Of a stretch of 64,000 nucleotides of DNA, positions 37,941 to 46,934 are shown piece by piece (position 1 is the first letter of the stretch; every line of letters begins with the position of its first letter). Under the pieces are notes generated by a model. It was not told where the DNA came from. It searched no databases and worked only from the letters and a program-made list of their open reading frames with translations. The DNA comes from Clostridium sp. chh4-2 (GTDB lineage Bacteria > Bacillota > Clostridia > Lachnospirales > Lachnospiraceae). The stretch covers positions 124,001 to 188,000 of the forward strand of contig NZ_PKUU01000002.1 of NCBI RefSeq assembly GCF_002899675.1. Direction: 5' to 3'. Made by a program: the position numbers and the translations under genes.

Positions 37941-38525
37941 ATGAAGGAAGGGTCCGTATCAAACAAATTAAAGGTATTATTCTGTTCTAATTTCATGATA
38001 AGCGCTTGTACCTTCGGCGGCGGCGGTGTCATCATACCCGTACTGCAGAAAAAATATGTGGAGGACTTAAAATGGATTGATGAAGATGAAATGATGGATA
38101 TGATTGCCATCGCTCAATCGTCTCCGGGGATCATGGCGGTGAACACATCCATTATTATCGGTTACCGGACTGCCGGGATCAGAGGCGCTGTCTGTTCCAT
38201 AGCAGGCAGCGTGCTGCCGCCCATGGTTATCTTATCGGTTATTTCTTTTATATATGAAGCGTTCTGCAGCAATTATGTGGTGGCGCTGCTGCTTAAAGGA
38301 ATGGAAGCAGGGGTGGCGGCAGTGATGATTAATGTATCAATTAACATGTCGGCCAATGTGGTGAAACATAAGAATATTCTGAATGATATCCTGCTGGCGG
38401 CGGCCGTAATCGCATCGGTTTTCTTCGGCGTGCCGATTATCAAACTGATTCTCGTCTGCGCGGTCATCAGCATTGGGGCGGCTTTTATAAATGGATATAG
38501 GGAGAAAGTGAGGGGAGAAGCATGA
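37941..38525 (+). CDS. Chromate-type transporter, N-terminal half subunit
   Basis: A 194-residue membrane protein of the short-chain CHR family, in which the two halves of ChrA are made separately. The motif FGGGGVIIPVLQKKYV (family consensus FGGGxxxxPxL) is near residue 26, and SSPGIMAVNTS follows near 60. About five to six hydrophobic segments. The ATG at 37941 has better spacing from AGGAGG than the one at 37935. In Bacillus, such pairs expel chromate only as a heterodimer; other anions are possible. Confidence 0.88.
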   Translation: MKEGSVSNKLKVLFCSNFMISACTFGGGGVIIPVLQKKYVEDLKWIDEDEMMDMIAIAQSSPGIMAVNTSIIIGYRTAGIRGAVCSIAGSVLPPMVILSVISFIYEAFCSNYVVALLLKGMEAGVAAVMINVSINMSANVVKHKNILNDILLAAAVIASVFFGVPIIKLILVCAVISIGAAFINGYREKVRGEA

Positions 38526-39082
38526 TTTATCTGCAGCTGTTTCAGACATTTTTTATTGTTGGATTATTTGGATTTGGCGGCGGTTATGGAGCAACCGCTT
38601 TGATGCAGGATTTGATTGTGACAGAGCGCGGCTGGCTGACGATGAAGGAATTTGCCGATGTGATCACCGTATCCGAGATGACGCCCGGCCCTATGGGCAT
38701 CAATATTGCGTCTTTTGTGGGTGTACGGGTAGCTGGTATTGCGGGTACGGCAGTTTCAACCATGTCTTATGTACTGCCTTCCGCAGTGATTGTGATGGTG
38801 CTGGCCTGGTTTTATATGAAATACCGTCAGTTAAAGATGGTGCAGCAGGTGTTGAAGGGACTTCAGCCGGCTGTCTGCGCTTTGATCATATCCGCCGCCG
38901 TCCGTCTGGCCGTGAATGCGGTATGGGCCGGAGATATCAATTTTGATAAGACGAATTGGATTGCCGCAGCAATGTGCGCAGTGCTCTTAGTCATGCTCCG
39001 CAAAAAAAGGATTGCTCCTATACCGGCTATATTTGCCAGCGGGGTGGTTGGGGCGGTTTTATATGGAATTGGAGGAATGTAA
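38522..39082 (+). CDS. Chromate-type transporter, C-terminal half subunit
   Basis: A 186-residue partner of the preceding protein, with its own copies of the repeated motifs (FGFGGGYGATALMQD near residue 18, MTPGPMGINIASFVG near 55). Start and previous stop overlap as ATGA, so the two are made together. Gene pairing and the divergent LysR gene suggest an induced anion efflux or uptake system. Confidence 0.88.
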   Translation: MIYLQLFQTFFIVGLFGFGGGYGATALMQDLIVTERGWLTMKEFADVITVSEMTPGPMGINIASFVGVRVAGIAGTAVSTMSYVLPSAVIVMVLAWFYMKYRQLKMVQQVLKGLQPAVCALIISAAVRLAVNAVWAGDINFDKTNWIAAAMCAVLLVMLRKKRIAPIPAIFASGVVGAVLYGIGGM

Positions 39083-39118
39083 CGGTTGCTTTGCAGCCGG
39101 GATGAAGTGTCCGAGTAC

Positions 39119-39185
39119 TTGTTTTTAATGCGTTAATTGGGTATAATAAATGGTATATTGAAAAAACTTGTTAAATCCATATAAT
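39119..39185 (+). promoter_or_regulatory. Two tandem promoters of the FRG-AIPR cassette
   Basis: First: TTGTTT (39119-39124), 17-base spacer, TATAAT (39142-39147). Second: TTGAAA (39158-39163), 16-base spacer, TATAAT (39180-39185). The second would give a very short leader before the start at 39209. Confidence 0.6.
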
Positions 39186-39208
39186 AATTGAAAAGCGAGG
39201 GAATGAGT

Positions 39209-40375
39209 GTGTCAGAGGGGAATAACCAGGCGATGCGGAAAGATAAAAATATAGAAGCGTACCAGAAGGATGATTATACAATAAAGAACGTAGCTTCCTA
39301 TATCAATAAAATCGACCAGTTTATCACTGCCCGTAAGAGTGAAGACTGCATTCTTGTATACAGAGGAGAATCCAAATGTTATGATACCTCCTGCCGTGCG
39401 AATATCTTCCGGCGGGGCGTTATGGATGGAAACCGTTTTTTCGAAAAAAGTTTATTCGATGCTATGAGGCAGGATTATCTGACCAATGACAAGCGGTATT
39501 TGGATAATGCGATTGACGCCCAGCACGGAGAATTTCCGAGCCGGCTGCTGGATGTTACTTATAATTGTCTTTCTGCCCTTTATTTTGCAGTGACACCGTA
39601 TTACCATATGCCTGAAGATTCTTTGGACCACGAAGACGGCATGGTATTCATCTTTTTTATCGATGAGATTTTCAGTCCGAGCGCAAAAAACACCAATGAT
39701 AACTACGATGCGATTATAAACCGGGATAAAAAATGGTTTGTGGATAAAATTATATTTGAAAAGAACCATAAATTCATTGACCATACAAAGCTGAACAAGA
39801 GAATTGTGGCCCAGCAGGGGGCTTTTATTCTGTTTCAGGGCAACGATGCGTCGGATCTGCCTGCATATATGACTTACGGAATCAGGATTCCTAAAGAGGC
39901 GAAACCATTGATCCGGAAAGAACTGAGGCGGATGTTCGGAATTCATACCGGAACAATTTATCCGGAAATCATGAATCTGGTGGACGATATCAGTGAAAAG
40001 AGCAAAAAACTGAATACGGAACCATTTTGCTGTTATCACGAGCTGACTTATGCGGTAAACAATCTGAAAAAAGAATTGGATTACTATATTGATTATATTC
40101 TTGATAAAAACAGGCAGCAAAAGGAAAAGCCGGATGAAGTGGAATTGGATCAGATGCTGATCTGTGTGGAAGCAGTAATCAATAGTTACAGGATCGGATT
40201 GTTGGATTTTGCGGATGATTTTTGTGAATACGAAAAGGATAAAGCGATAAGCAGGGATGAGATGAAAGAGATCATTGACAGATATAACCAGCTGGTAGGG
40301 GAGTTCACAAAGGAGCTCAGCCGATATGGTATCGAAGCATTTTCCGGCGTCCAGCTGCAGATTGCCATAGATTAA
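39209..40375 (+). CDS. FRG-domain protein, first gene of a putative defence cassette
   Basis: A 388-residue protein. The FRG domain occupies about residues 30-240: VYRGESK near 51-57, QHGEFPSRLLDVTYN near 105-119 (consensus QHxGxxTRLLDxT) and the later QQGAFILF motif. FRG domains occur in many predicted anti-phage genes, where a nuclease or nucleotide-processing role has been suggested but not settled. The rest is helical and charged. Start: the GTG at 39209 is spaced best behind GCGAGGG; an ATG at 39203 is also possible. It ends 22 bases before the AIPR gene and shares its tandem promoters. Confidence 0.85.
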   Translation: MSEGNNQAMRKDKNIEAYQKDDYTIKNVASYINKIDQFITARKSEDCILVYRGESKCYDTSCRANIFRRGVMDGNRFFEKSLFDAMRQDYLTNDKRYLDNAIDAQHGEFPSRLLDVTYNCLSALYFAVTPYYHMPEDSLDHEDGMVFIFFIDEIFSPSAKNTNDNYDAIINRDKKWFVDKIIFEKNHKFIDHTKLNKRIVAQQGAFILFQGNDASDLPAYMTYGIRIPKEAKPLIRKELRRMFGIHTGTIYPEIMNLVDDISEKSKKLNTEPFCCYHELTYAVNNLKKELDYYIDYILDKNRQQKEKPDEVELDQMLICVEAVINSYRIGLLDFADDFCEYEKDKAISRDEMKEIIDRYNQLVGEFTKELSRYGIEAFSGVQLQIAID

Positions 40376-40397
40376 GGATTGAGAGGACAAAAGACAG

Positions 40398-42620
40398 ATG
40401 AATGCGGCCATTATGGAGAATATGAAAATTGAGGTGCGAGGCGAATATATCAGAAATATTTTAATCAACCGGGATATTGACTGCGATGAACAATGGTGGG
40501 AGGAACGAGAGGCCAGAACTGAGATCAAAGAACTGGTTAATGCGGAAACATATAAGCTGAGCAATTCGGTCAAGATGAAAATCGAGTCGGAAGAAAAGTT
40601 TGTATTTCTGGCGTACAAGGAGTGTATAGACAGGGACAGGCTGCTGTCGGAAATTGTGGCAGAGGTTGATGAGATGGCACAGGGTTGCGAGGAGCCGCTT
40701 GGCTGCGTTCATTTGGTGTGCTTTGTGACCAATATGAAAAACCGGATTTTCCTGGAAAAGATATTTGCTTCAGAAGAAGGAAAGAAGATGAAGAAGCAGG
40801 TGCGGTCGATTACCGGCAATAAACGAGACCGTATAAACTGCACCTATATACTGGATCAGGAATTCAAAAAACAGGACATTAAGCTGGTAAATGTAAACAG
40901 ATATGAACTGATTCAGATGCCGCCCATCAGAAGCCATATTAATTGGGAAGTGGACGCAGCAGGCAAAAAAGGGCGTAAGGGCTATGTGCTTTCAGTAGAA
41001 CTGCGTCAGCTGGTGGAAATCTATGACAAGGTAGGAGACCGGCTTTTCAGCAGAAATGTCAGATATGGCCTCAGTGAGCAGCTGGGGGTGGATCAGGCGA
41101 TTAAAGATACGCTGGAGCACAATCCCGAGCAATTCTGGTTTAAAAATAATGGTGTCACCATAATGGTGGAGCGCCGGGATTTCAAATTGGACCGGGTGGG
41201 AGAGATTTTGATTGAGGGCTTAAAGGAATATGGAAATTTACAGTTCTCCGTTATCAATGGCGCCCAAACGATCACTGCGGCCGCAGAATATTTTTACGGT
41301 CTGGAATATGAGCTGTCAGAGGCTGAAACTGAGGAAGATAAAAAGAAAATCAGAGAGAAGATAAACCGTTTGCAAGAGGCTAAGGTATTGCTTCGGATCA
41401 TACATATTCCCCTGGATAATGGGAAAGAGGAAACAAAAATCAAAGGTTCAAGAGAAGTCAGTGAAATCAGTGTGGCTTTAAACCGTCAAAAACCTATCAA
41501 AGCCGAGGATATTGCCTTTGCATCTCCATTTGTGGAAAAACTTACCGAATTTTTGGATCAGGAGCGGAAGACTGGAAACGCAGGTTTCCGTTTGGTGAAA
41601 CGGGGTGAGGACAGTAAATTTGAACACAGCATTAACTTAGTGGAATTTGCCAGGGCCAGAAAAGCCTGCTGCAGAGAGCCGGGAGCGGCCAGAAGCCAGG
41701 GAACCAATACACTGCTCAGTTTTGAAAATGTTATGTATGGGGAGTATCAGTTTAAGAATAAAGACATTTTCCCGGAGGAGTGGATGGATGCGGATTCTTC
41801 AAACGAGGCTGAAATATTTAGAAAATATTATGGAGCGGTAGACTTTGCGGTAAAGACAAGCCGTTTATATGAGAAACTTCAAAAGGATTTAAATTTTACC
41901 GATTTGAAGCGGCAGATTGTGATTCAAAATGGAAAATGGTATTTTACAGCTTATATCGTATTGCTGCTTAATTTCTTTAGCACAGACTATTCAGAGTTCG
42001 TGGATCATTTTGATGCGGTAAGCGGGTGTATGACGGAACTGATGGAATTATTTGCCGGGCAGGCTGCGGAACTGTCCAATGATTATCTGGAAGACGAGCA
42101 TGAGTTTAATTCAAATCTCTTTAAAAAGAATGAATTTTTTAACTATATAGTAAATGAGGCAGACTGGTCTGGATTTGAGAAGCTGATAAATGATCATCTG
42201 AAAACGGGAGAAATCTCTTTCAGAGGCCCTTCGGCCAGTCAGGGGAAGAAACTCCTGAACCTGAAAGTCCGCCGTGTGAAGCTGGGGAATAACTCCTCAG
42301 AGGTAGTTGAAAGTACGGCTGATGCCATGGTGAAAACAGTTGAGTTTATCCTCATGAATCATTCTTATGACGACAGCGAAGTGACGGTATGGTGCGGCGG
42401 GTGGCTTAGCGATGACGAAGCTGCGGTTAATTTGAATGCCGGATATTTCCGGAGAAATAAGAAGATAGAAGTGAACGGGAATACTTACTGGGTCGGAACT
42501 TCTTCCAACAGCAGAAGAAAGTATGATCAGATCGAGGAATTATGCCGGTTAGTCGGGGTGGAACACGGGACGATAAAGTGGTACTCGAATATACAGAAAT
42601 CCCCAATATTTGAGTGGTAA
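40398..42620 (+). CDS. AIPR-family (abortive infection) protein, second gene of the cassette
   Basis: A 740-residue protein. The central part (about 200-540) has the AIPR landmarks: LFSRNVRYGL (216-225), FWFKNNGVTI (246-255), VINGAQT (285-291) and ALNRQKPIK (360-368, consensus TNxQNPI). AIPR proteins are linked to phage resistance in lactococci and occur in predicted defence islands. An N-terminal domain (1-190) and a C-terminal domain (about 590-740, ending with KYDQIEELCRLVGV and a Trp-rich tail) are not recognised. The start ATG is ten bases behind GAGAGG. No methyltransferase, helicase or reverse transcriptase is adjacent, so the FRG and AIPR genes seem to be the whole unit. Confidence 0.85.
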   Translation: MNAAIMENMKIEVRGEYIRNILINRDIDCDEQWWEEREARTEIKELVNAETYKLSNSVKMKIESEEKFVFLAYKECIDRDRLLSEIVAEVDEMAQGCEEPLGCVHLVCFVTNMKNRIFLEKIFASEEGKKMKKQVRSITGNKRDRINCTYILDQEFKKQDIKLVNVNRYELIQMPPIRSHINWEVDAAGKKGRKGYVLSVELRQLVEIYDKVGDRLFSRNVRYGLSEQLGVDQAIKDTLEHNPEQFWFKNNGVTIMVERRDFKLDRVGEILIEGLKEYGNLQFSVINGAQTITAAAEYFYGLEYELSEAETEEDKKKIREKINRLQEAKVLLRIIHIPLDNGKEETKIKGSREVSEISVALNRQKPIKAEDIAFASPFVEKLTEFLDQERKTGNAGFRLVKRGEDSKFEHSINLVEFARARKACCREPGAARSQGTNTLLSFENVMYGEYQFKNKDIFPEEWMDADSSNEAEIFRKYYGAVDFAVKTSRLYEKLQKDLNFTDLKRQIVIQNGKWYFTAYIVLLLNFFSTDYSEFVDHFDAVSGCMTELMELFAGQAAELSNDYLEDEHEFNSNLFKKNEFFNYIVNEADWSGFEKLINDHLKTGEISFRGPSASQGKKLLNLKVRRVKLGNNSSEVVESTADAMVKTVEFILMNHSYDDSEVTVWCGGWLSDDEAAVNLNAGYFRRNKKIEVNGNTYWVGTSSNSRRKYDQIEELCRLVGVEHGTIKWYSNIQKSPIFEW

Positions 42621-42676
42621 GAGCATTTGCAGGTATAAATTTATATCAATAAATCGAGATAAGGAGGATTAAGAAG

Positions 42677-43381
42677 ATGGAAATCATTACGCTGCCCGTA
42701 TTATTTGAAGGTGATGGCATGAAGTTTTATATCTACCCTGCTGTAATTAAAACGCAGGAGGAACTGATTCTTGTGGACACCGGTTACCCCATGTTTTTAC
42801 CCATTCTGGAAGATGCCTTTCGGGAAAATGGTCTGGATATGCAGAAACTGAGCACCGTGGTGTTAACGCACCACGACCACGATCATATGGGCGCGGTAAA
42901 AGCTCTTGCCGGCAAATATCCTCATGTCAGGGTTGTATGTTCCGAAGTACAGATGCCGTATGTATTGGGCCAAAAGAAATCTCTTCGTTTAACAGATGCG
43001 GAGAATAAAGGCGCGGACGAAGATTTCATTCAGATGATAAAGAGCGTGGAATACTTGGATCAGGTGCAGCCGTTAAACGACCGTGATTCCATAGCCGAAG
43101 GAGTTTTGGCGATCGTGACGTCAGGCCACATGCCGGGCCATCTTTCCGTCTATGTGGAGCCGGAGAAAACCTTTATCAGCGGGGATGTGCTGGTGGTTGA
43201 AGACGGAAAGCTGGCTATCGCTTCGGAGCAGTTTGTGCTGGATAAGGAAAAGGAGATAGAGGCTTTGAAGGAGATCAGAGAGCTGGATATTGAGAAGGTG
43301 ATCTGTTTCCATGGCGGGGAGTATGTAAGTGAGAATATGAAGGAAGATTTGGCGGGAATTATTGCGAAAGGGTATAATTAG
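42677..43381 (+). CDS. Metallo-beta-lactamase-fold hydrolase
   Basis: A 234-residue hydrolase with the metal-binding motif HHDHDHMG (residues 65-72), a later histidine in SGHMPGH (about 154), the bridging aspartate in FISGDVL and a final histidine in CFHGGE, so both metals can be bound. Typical of the broad glyoxalase II/lactonase group. The ATG follows AAGGAGG. Its stop codon abuts a 64-bp palindrome. Confidence 0.88.
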   Translation: MEIITLPVLFEGDGMKFYIYPAVIKTQEELILVDTGYPMFLPILEDAFRENGLDMQKLSTVVLTHHDHDHMGAVKALAGKYPHVRVVCSEVQMPYVLGQKKSLRLTDAENKGADEDFIQMIKSVEYLDQVQPLNDRDSIAEGVLAIVTSGHMPGHLSVYVEPEKTFISGDVLVVEDGKLAIASEQFVLDKEKEIEALKEIRELDIEKVICFHGGEYVSENMKEDLAGIIAKGYN

Positions 43382-43382
43382 T

Positions 43383-43446
43383 AATAAATTAAAGTAAAGG
43401 GTGAAGGCATTTCGCGAAATGCCTTCACCCTTTACTTTAATTTATT
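43383..43446. terminator. 64-bp perfect palindrome acting as a bidirectional terminator
   Basis: Bases 43383-43414 are exactly complementary to 43415-43446. It separates two convergent genes and overlaps the 3' end of nudC. The arm contains AAAGGGTGAAGGC, a string that recurs in the hairpin ahead of the second GMP synthase gene at 61209. Confidence 0.85.
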
Positions 43447-44256
43447 TTTGAATTCGCAGATCATCTCATTCGTCAGGCTGAAATCCTCATCATTGGCAAT
43501 AATTTCATCCCGTTCCATCCACACTGCCAGGGAAAGTTCCTCTTCATCCATATGAAGCGTGTCATCCCCGTCCAACTCACAGAAAAATCCCATCAAAAGG
43601 GTGCTGGTCATAGCCCAGGGCTGGCTCTTATAATAGGTGATATTCTTCACCCGGATTCCGGTTTCCTCCATAACTTCCCGCCGCACGGTTTCCTCAATGG
43701 ATTCCCCGATTTCCGTAAAACCTGCAACTAATGCGTAGTTGGTATATTCCCTGCCTGCGTACTTTGTCATCAACAGTTTGCTTCCATTGGTAACCGCCAC
43801 GATTACGGCAGGATTGATTCTGGGATAGACCATGTTGGAACAATAGCTGCAGCGGAGCATCCGTTCCTTGTGGTCATGTTCTAAGGGCCGGCCGCAGCAG
43901 CCGCAGAAGCGGTTGGTCTGATACCAGCTGATGAGATGCAATGCCGTCAGCCCGGCAAAAGCCAGATACTTGGGTTTGAGGGAACGGAACAGGCTGCGGG
44001 AACTGTAATGAAATCCTTCCGGGGCAGTTATGTTCATTCCATCGATCCAGAAATAATCGATATCATCGATTGTGAACAAAAATATGGGCTTTTTGTCCTC
44101 GGGCGTGATCTGACTGTATTTGGGAAAAGAAAATTCCCCTTTATCTTCACGGACCAGCACGGCGCTGTCCTGGATGACAATGGCTGTGCTGTCCGGCTGT
44201 GGTTCCTTTTCTGCATATTCATTATGAAATATATGCGGTGCGATATCCTGTATCAA
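43432..44256 (-). CDS. nudC: NADH pyrophosphatase
   Basis: NudC splits NAD(H) to NMN(H) and AMP and can remove NAD caps from RNA. The 274-residue protein has an N-terminal domain, a zinc ribbon with four cysteines (CGCCGRPL and LRCSYCSNMVYPR) and the Nudix box GFTEIGESIEETVRREVMEE (within GX5EX7REUXEEXGU). The start is set at a TTG with AAGGAGG seven bases before it, giving the normal beginning MIQDIAPHIF; the frame extends 37 codons further upstream but without a ribosome site. E. coli NudC is 257 residues. Confidence 0.93.
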   Translation of the reverse strand: MIQDIAPHIFHNEYAEKEPQPDSTAIVIQDSAVLVREDKGEFSFPKYSQITPEDKKPIFLFTIDDIDYFWIDGMNITAPEGFHYSSRSLFRSLKPKYLAFAGLTALHLISWYQTNRFCGCCGRPLEHDHKERMLRCSYCSNMVYPRINPAVIVAVTNGSKLLMTKYAGREYTNYALVAGFTEIGESIEETVRREVMEETGIRVKNITYYKSQPWAMTSTLLMGFFCELDGDDTLHMDEEELSLAVWMERDEIIANDEDFSLTNEMICEFKNKLK

Positions 44257-44366
44257 AGCTTGATCCTCCTTAAAGTCTTTTGTAGAAGCATAAACGCAGT
44301 TCTCATAAAACGTTATGTTCAATACTATCACAAAATCCGGGAAAATCCAAATGAGATTTTTAGTCA

Positions 44367-44395
44367 TTGAAAATACCTCTCTTTTCCTGTATGAT
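44367..44395 (+). promoter_or_regulatory. Promoter of the AraC-type gene
   Basis: TTGAAA (44367-44372), 17-base spacer, TATGAT (44390-44395). Confidence 0.6.
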
Positions 44396-44437
44396 AGCAG
44401 AATAAATGTACTTTAATCCTAAGAGAAGGAGCAGAAC

Positions 44438-45259
44438 ATGCTGTCATTTCATACGCAGTACAGGCCTCTGACATCGCGGCCCTATCTGTCCAACCAAACC
44501 TATACGGAATATCCGCCGGGCCAGGCCTTAAAACCTTATATTGTCTGTTATTGGGAGGTGGCGGAGCCGGAAAATGGCGGGAATGTGCTGGTAATACCCG
44601 ATACCTGTGTCGATCTTATCATCACCGTTAACCATACCAGGCAGAAGATCACAGGCAGGCTGTGCGGCATTCAGGATTTTTCGTATGTGACCGAGGAAAT
44701 CAGGGAAAGGGGCGAGCGGATATCCAGCTTTGCGGTACGGTTTCATTTTTGGGCGGTTCATCTGTTTTTAAATCTGGATTTCAGGGAACTCTATAATCAG
44801 GTTCTGGATGTGGAATTAGTCAGGAAAGAGTGGCTGGATGTATTTGAACCATTTTTCTATGTACATGGGACGGAGGAGCGGATCAGAATTATTGAAAACT
44901 TTTTGATGTCCAGATTGGACAGCGGCCGCATCGATCCCAACCTTTTTAATTCCTTTCAGCAGATTCTGGGGTCATGCGGAACTCAGTCCGTTAAAGAGAT
45001 ATGCAGATACAGCTGTGTCAGCCAGCGGCAGTTGGAACGCCTGTTTTTGCAGCAGGTGGGGATTTCCATAAAAAGGACTTCCAGTCTGGTCCGGTATCAG
45101 AATGTGTGGAGAGATGTTATCCGGTCGGAACAGTTCGGGATTCAGGATGCGGTCTACCGGTATGGATATGCGGATCAGGCCCATCTTTTAAAAGAATTTA
45201 AACGTTTTCACGGAGTCACGCCGGAACAGGCGAAGAAGATTGCTCTGTCCAGCCGGTAG
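44438..45259 (+). CDS. AraC-family transcriptional regulator
   Basis: A 273-residue regulator. The N-terminal part (about 1-140) resembles the DUF6597 domain that precedes many AraC proteins, with YPPGQALKPYIVCYWE near residue 26. The C-terminal 100 residues are the double helix-turn-helix (VKEICRYSCVSQRQLERLFL and the final GYADQAHLLKEFKRFHGVTP). The ATG follows AGAGAAGGAG. No clear target operon adjoins; the next gene is 140 bases on. Confidence 0.9.
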   Translation: MLSFHTQYRPLTSRPYLSNQTYTEYPPGQALKPYIVCYWEVAEPENGGNVLVIPDTCVDLIITVNHTRQKITGRLCGIQDFSYVTEEIRERGERISSFAVRFHFWAVHLFLNLDFRELYNQVLDVELVRKEWLDVFEPFFYVHGTEERIRIIENFLMSRLDSGRIDPNLFNSFQQILGSCGTQSVKEICRYSCVSQRQLERLFLQQVGISIKRTSSLVRYQNVWRDVIRSEQFGIQDAVYRYGYADQAHLLKEFKRFHGVTPEQAKKIALSSR

Positions 45260-45402
45260 ATGTCGTTTTTTTACAATACAGTTGATAACACCGCATGGTA
45301 TATTGATATCCGGGATATGCTCGTCCCGGCCTCGGATCTGTGATAAGGCCGAAGAGAGCCATACAACATTATGCCGCAGACTGCGGCGGAAATGAGGTCA
45401 TC

Positions 45403-46344
45403 ATGAAAAAATTAGATCAGTCATCATACCGTGAAGTGAAAAACTGGATGCACCGCAATGCCAGACCTTTGGAATTAGCTCTGTGGCAGTATTATTTTGA
45501 AGAGGGAAGCAGAGAGAAGATCGCAGAGGAGTTATCTTATTATCAAAATGAAGACGGAGGGTTCGGAAACTGCCTGGAAGCGGACAGCTGGAATCCGGAA
45601 TCCACTCCTTACGGCGTTTTAATTGCAGTTGGAATCCTGCGTGAAAACGGAGTATTTGATCCCAAGTCTCCTATGGTACAGGGGATTTTCCGGTATTTGG
45701 AAAGCGGCGTTTACAGCTCCGGTCAGGGATGGTTTTTCTGCATTCCATCCAATGATTTATATCCCCATGCACCGTGGTGGAGTTACAGTGAAGAAGCTAA
45801 CGCCCTGCAGGGAATGGGCATAACGGCTGCGCTTTCAGGAACCATTCTTCATTATGCGGATCGGAATTCCAAGCTGTATCAAACAGCATTTGGATATGCA
45901 AAACAGATTCTAAACCAGGTGGACAACACGGAAGATTTTGGCGAAATGGGAGTCGGAGGAATTTTTTCTCTTGTGGGAGACATCGAACAGAGCGGCCTGG
46001 CATCCGAATTTGACTGCACAATTGCCAAACAAAAGCTTCCGGAACTGGTCAATAAGTCGATTGAACGTGACGTGAGCAAGTGGAGCGGATATTGTCCGAG
46101 ACCGTCGGAATTCATTCCATCCCCCTACGCACCGGCTTATAAGGGAAATGAAGAGATTGTGGACAAGGAGCTGGACTATCTGATTGAAACCAGAAACCCG
46201 GGAGGCGTGTGGGATATTACATGGACCTGGTTTGATTTAACTGAGAAATACAGCAAGGAATTTGCCCTCAGTGAAAACTGGTGGAAGGCATCAAAAGCAA
46301 TTGAAAAAATGAGATTTTTGAAAAATTTCGGAAGAATATCATAG
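45403..46344 (+). CDS. Squalene-cyclase-fold (alpha-toroid) protein of unknown function
   Basis: A 313-residue protein with repeated helix pairs and the QW-like turn YQNEDGGFGN near residue 46, as in prenyltransferase/squalene oxidase repeat proteins. A conserved NAPWWSY-like stretch (HAPWWSY) is near residue 126. No signal peptide, so it is probably cytoplasmic; the DxDD catalytic motif of terpene cyclases is not seen, so cyclase activity is not implied. The ATG at 45403 follows GAGGTC. Followed by a terminator. Confidence 0.7.
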   Translation: MKKLDQSSYREVKNWMHRNARPLELALWQYYFEEGSREKIAEELSYYQNEDGGFGNCLEADSWNPESTPYGVLIAVGILRENGVFDPKSPMVQGIFRYLESGVYSSGQGWFFCIPSNDLYPHAPWWSYSEEANALQGMGITAALSGTILHYADRNSKLYQTAFGYAKQILNQVDNTEDFGEMGVGGIFSLVGDIEQSGLASEFDCTIAKQKLPELVNKSIERDVSKWSGYCPRPSEFIPSPYAPAYKGNEEIVDKELDYLIETRNPGGVWDITWTWFDLTEKYSKEFALSENWWKASKAIEKMRFLKNFGRIS

Positions 46345-46356
46345 AATTTTAATAAA

Positions 46357-46402
46357 GGCGGAACGTTGTATTAATTTTTTACAACTTTCCGCCCTATTTT
46401 TG
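46357..46402 (+). terminator. Terminator before the ECF sigma gene
   Basis: GGCGGAACGTTGTA pairs with TACAACTTTCCGCC (one mismatch) and is followed by CTATTTTTG. Confidence 0.75.
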
Positions 46403-46451
46403 TAACGAAATGATAAAATAAAGGATTAATAGAGGGAAAGGGGGAATGGAA

Positions 46452-46934
46452 GTGCACGATATGGACCGCATTTACAGAGAACATGCCCATATGGTTTATA
46501 AATATCTGCTGACGAAAACGGGAGACAGCGGCTGGGCGGAAGAGCTGACCCAGGAGACATTTTACCGGGCAGTCTATTCTCTCGAAACCTATAACGGAGA
46601 ATGCAAAGTATCCACGTGGCTGTGCCAGATCGCCAAACATGTCTGGTTTCAGGATCTGGAAAAGAGGAACCGGCACAGGACAGAAGAACTGACAGAAAAC
46701 CTTGTGTATAACGCACCGGATTCCGACGAGATGCTCCTGTATTCGGAACGGAAAATGGCGGTGATGAAGGCGCTGCACCGGATGAAAGAGCCTGTGAGGG
46801 AAGTGATGTATCTGAGGATTTTCGGCGAATTGAGCTTTAAGGAAATCGGCGAAGTGCTGGGGCAGAGTGAGACATGGGCCAGGGTCACATTTTACCGGGG
46901 CAAAAAAGGGTTGACGAAAGGAGAGATATTATGA
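46452..46934 (+). CDS. ECF-type RNA polymerase sigma factor
   Basis: A 160-residue extracytoplasmic-function sigma factor. Region 2 (about 5-75) includes AEELTQETFYRAV and CKVSTWLCQIAKHVWFQ; region 4 (about 105-155) includes LRIFGELSFKEIGEVLGQ, the -35-reading helix-turn-helix. The GTG at 46452 is better spaced from AAGGGGG than the ATG at 46446. Its stop overlaps the start of the anti-sigma gene, so the two are co-translated, and the sigma factor is probably held inactive until a surface signal arrives. Confidence 0.92.
   Translation: MHDMDRIYREHAHMVYKYLLTKTGDSGWAEELTQETFYRAVYSLETYNGECKVSTWLCQIAKHVWFQDLEKRNRHRTEELTENLVYNAPDSDEMLLYSERKMAVMKALHRMKEPVREVMYLRIFGELSFKEIGEVLGQSETWARVTFYRGKKGLTKGEIL

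Noticed and set aside
39452..40618. 388-codon open frame antisense to the FRG and AIPR genes
   Set aside because: It is the mirror of two well-supported genes, has a Ile/Phe-rich translation without any domain and no ribosome site.
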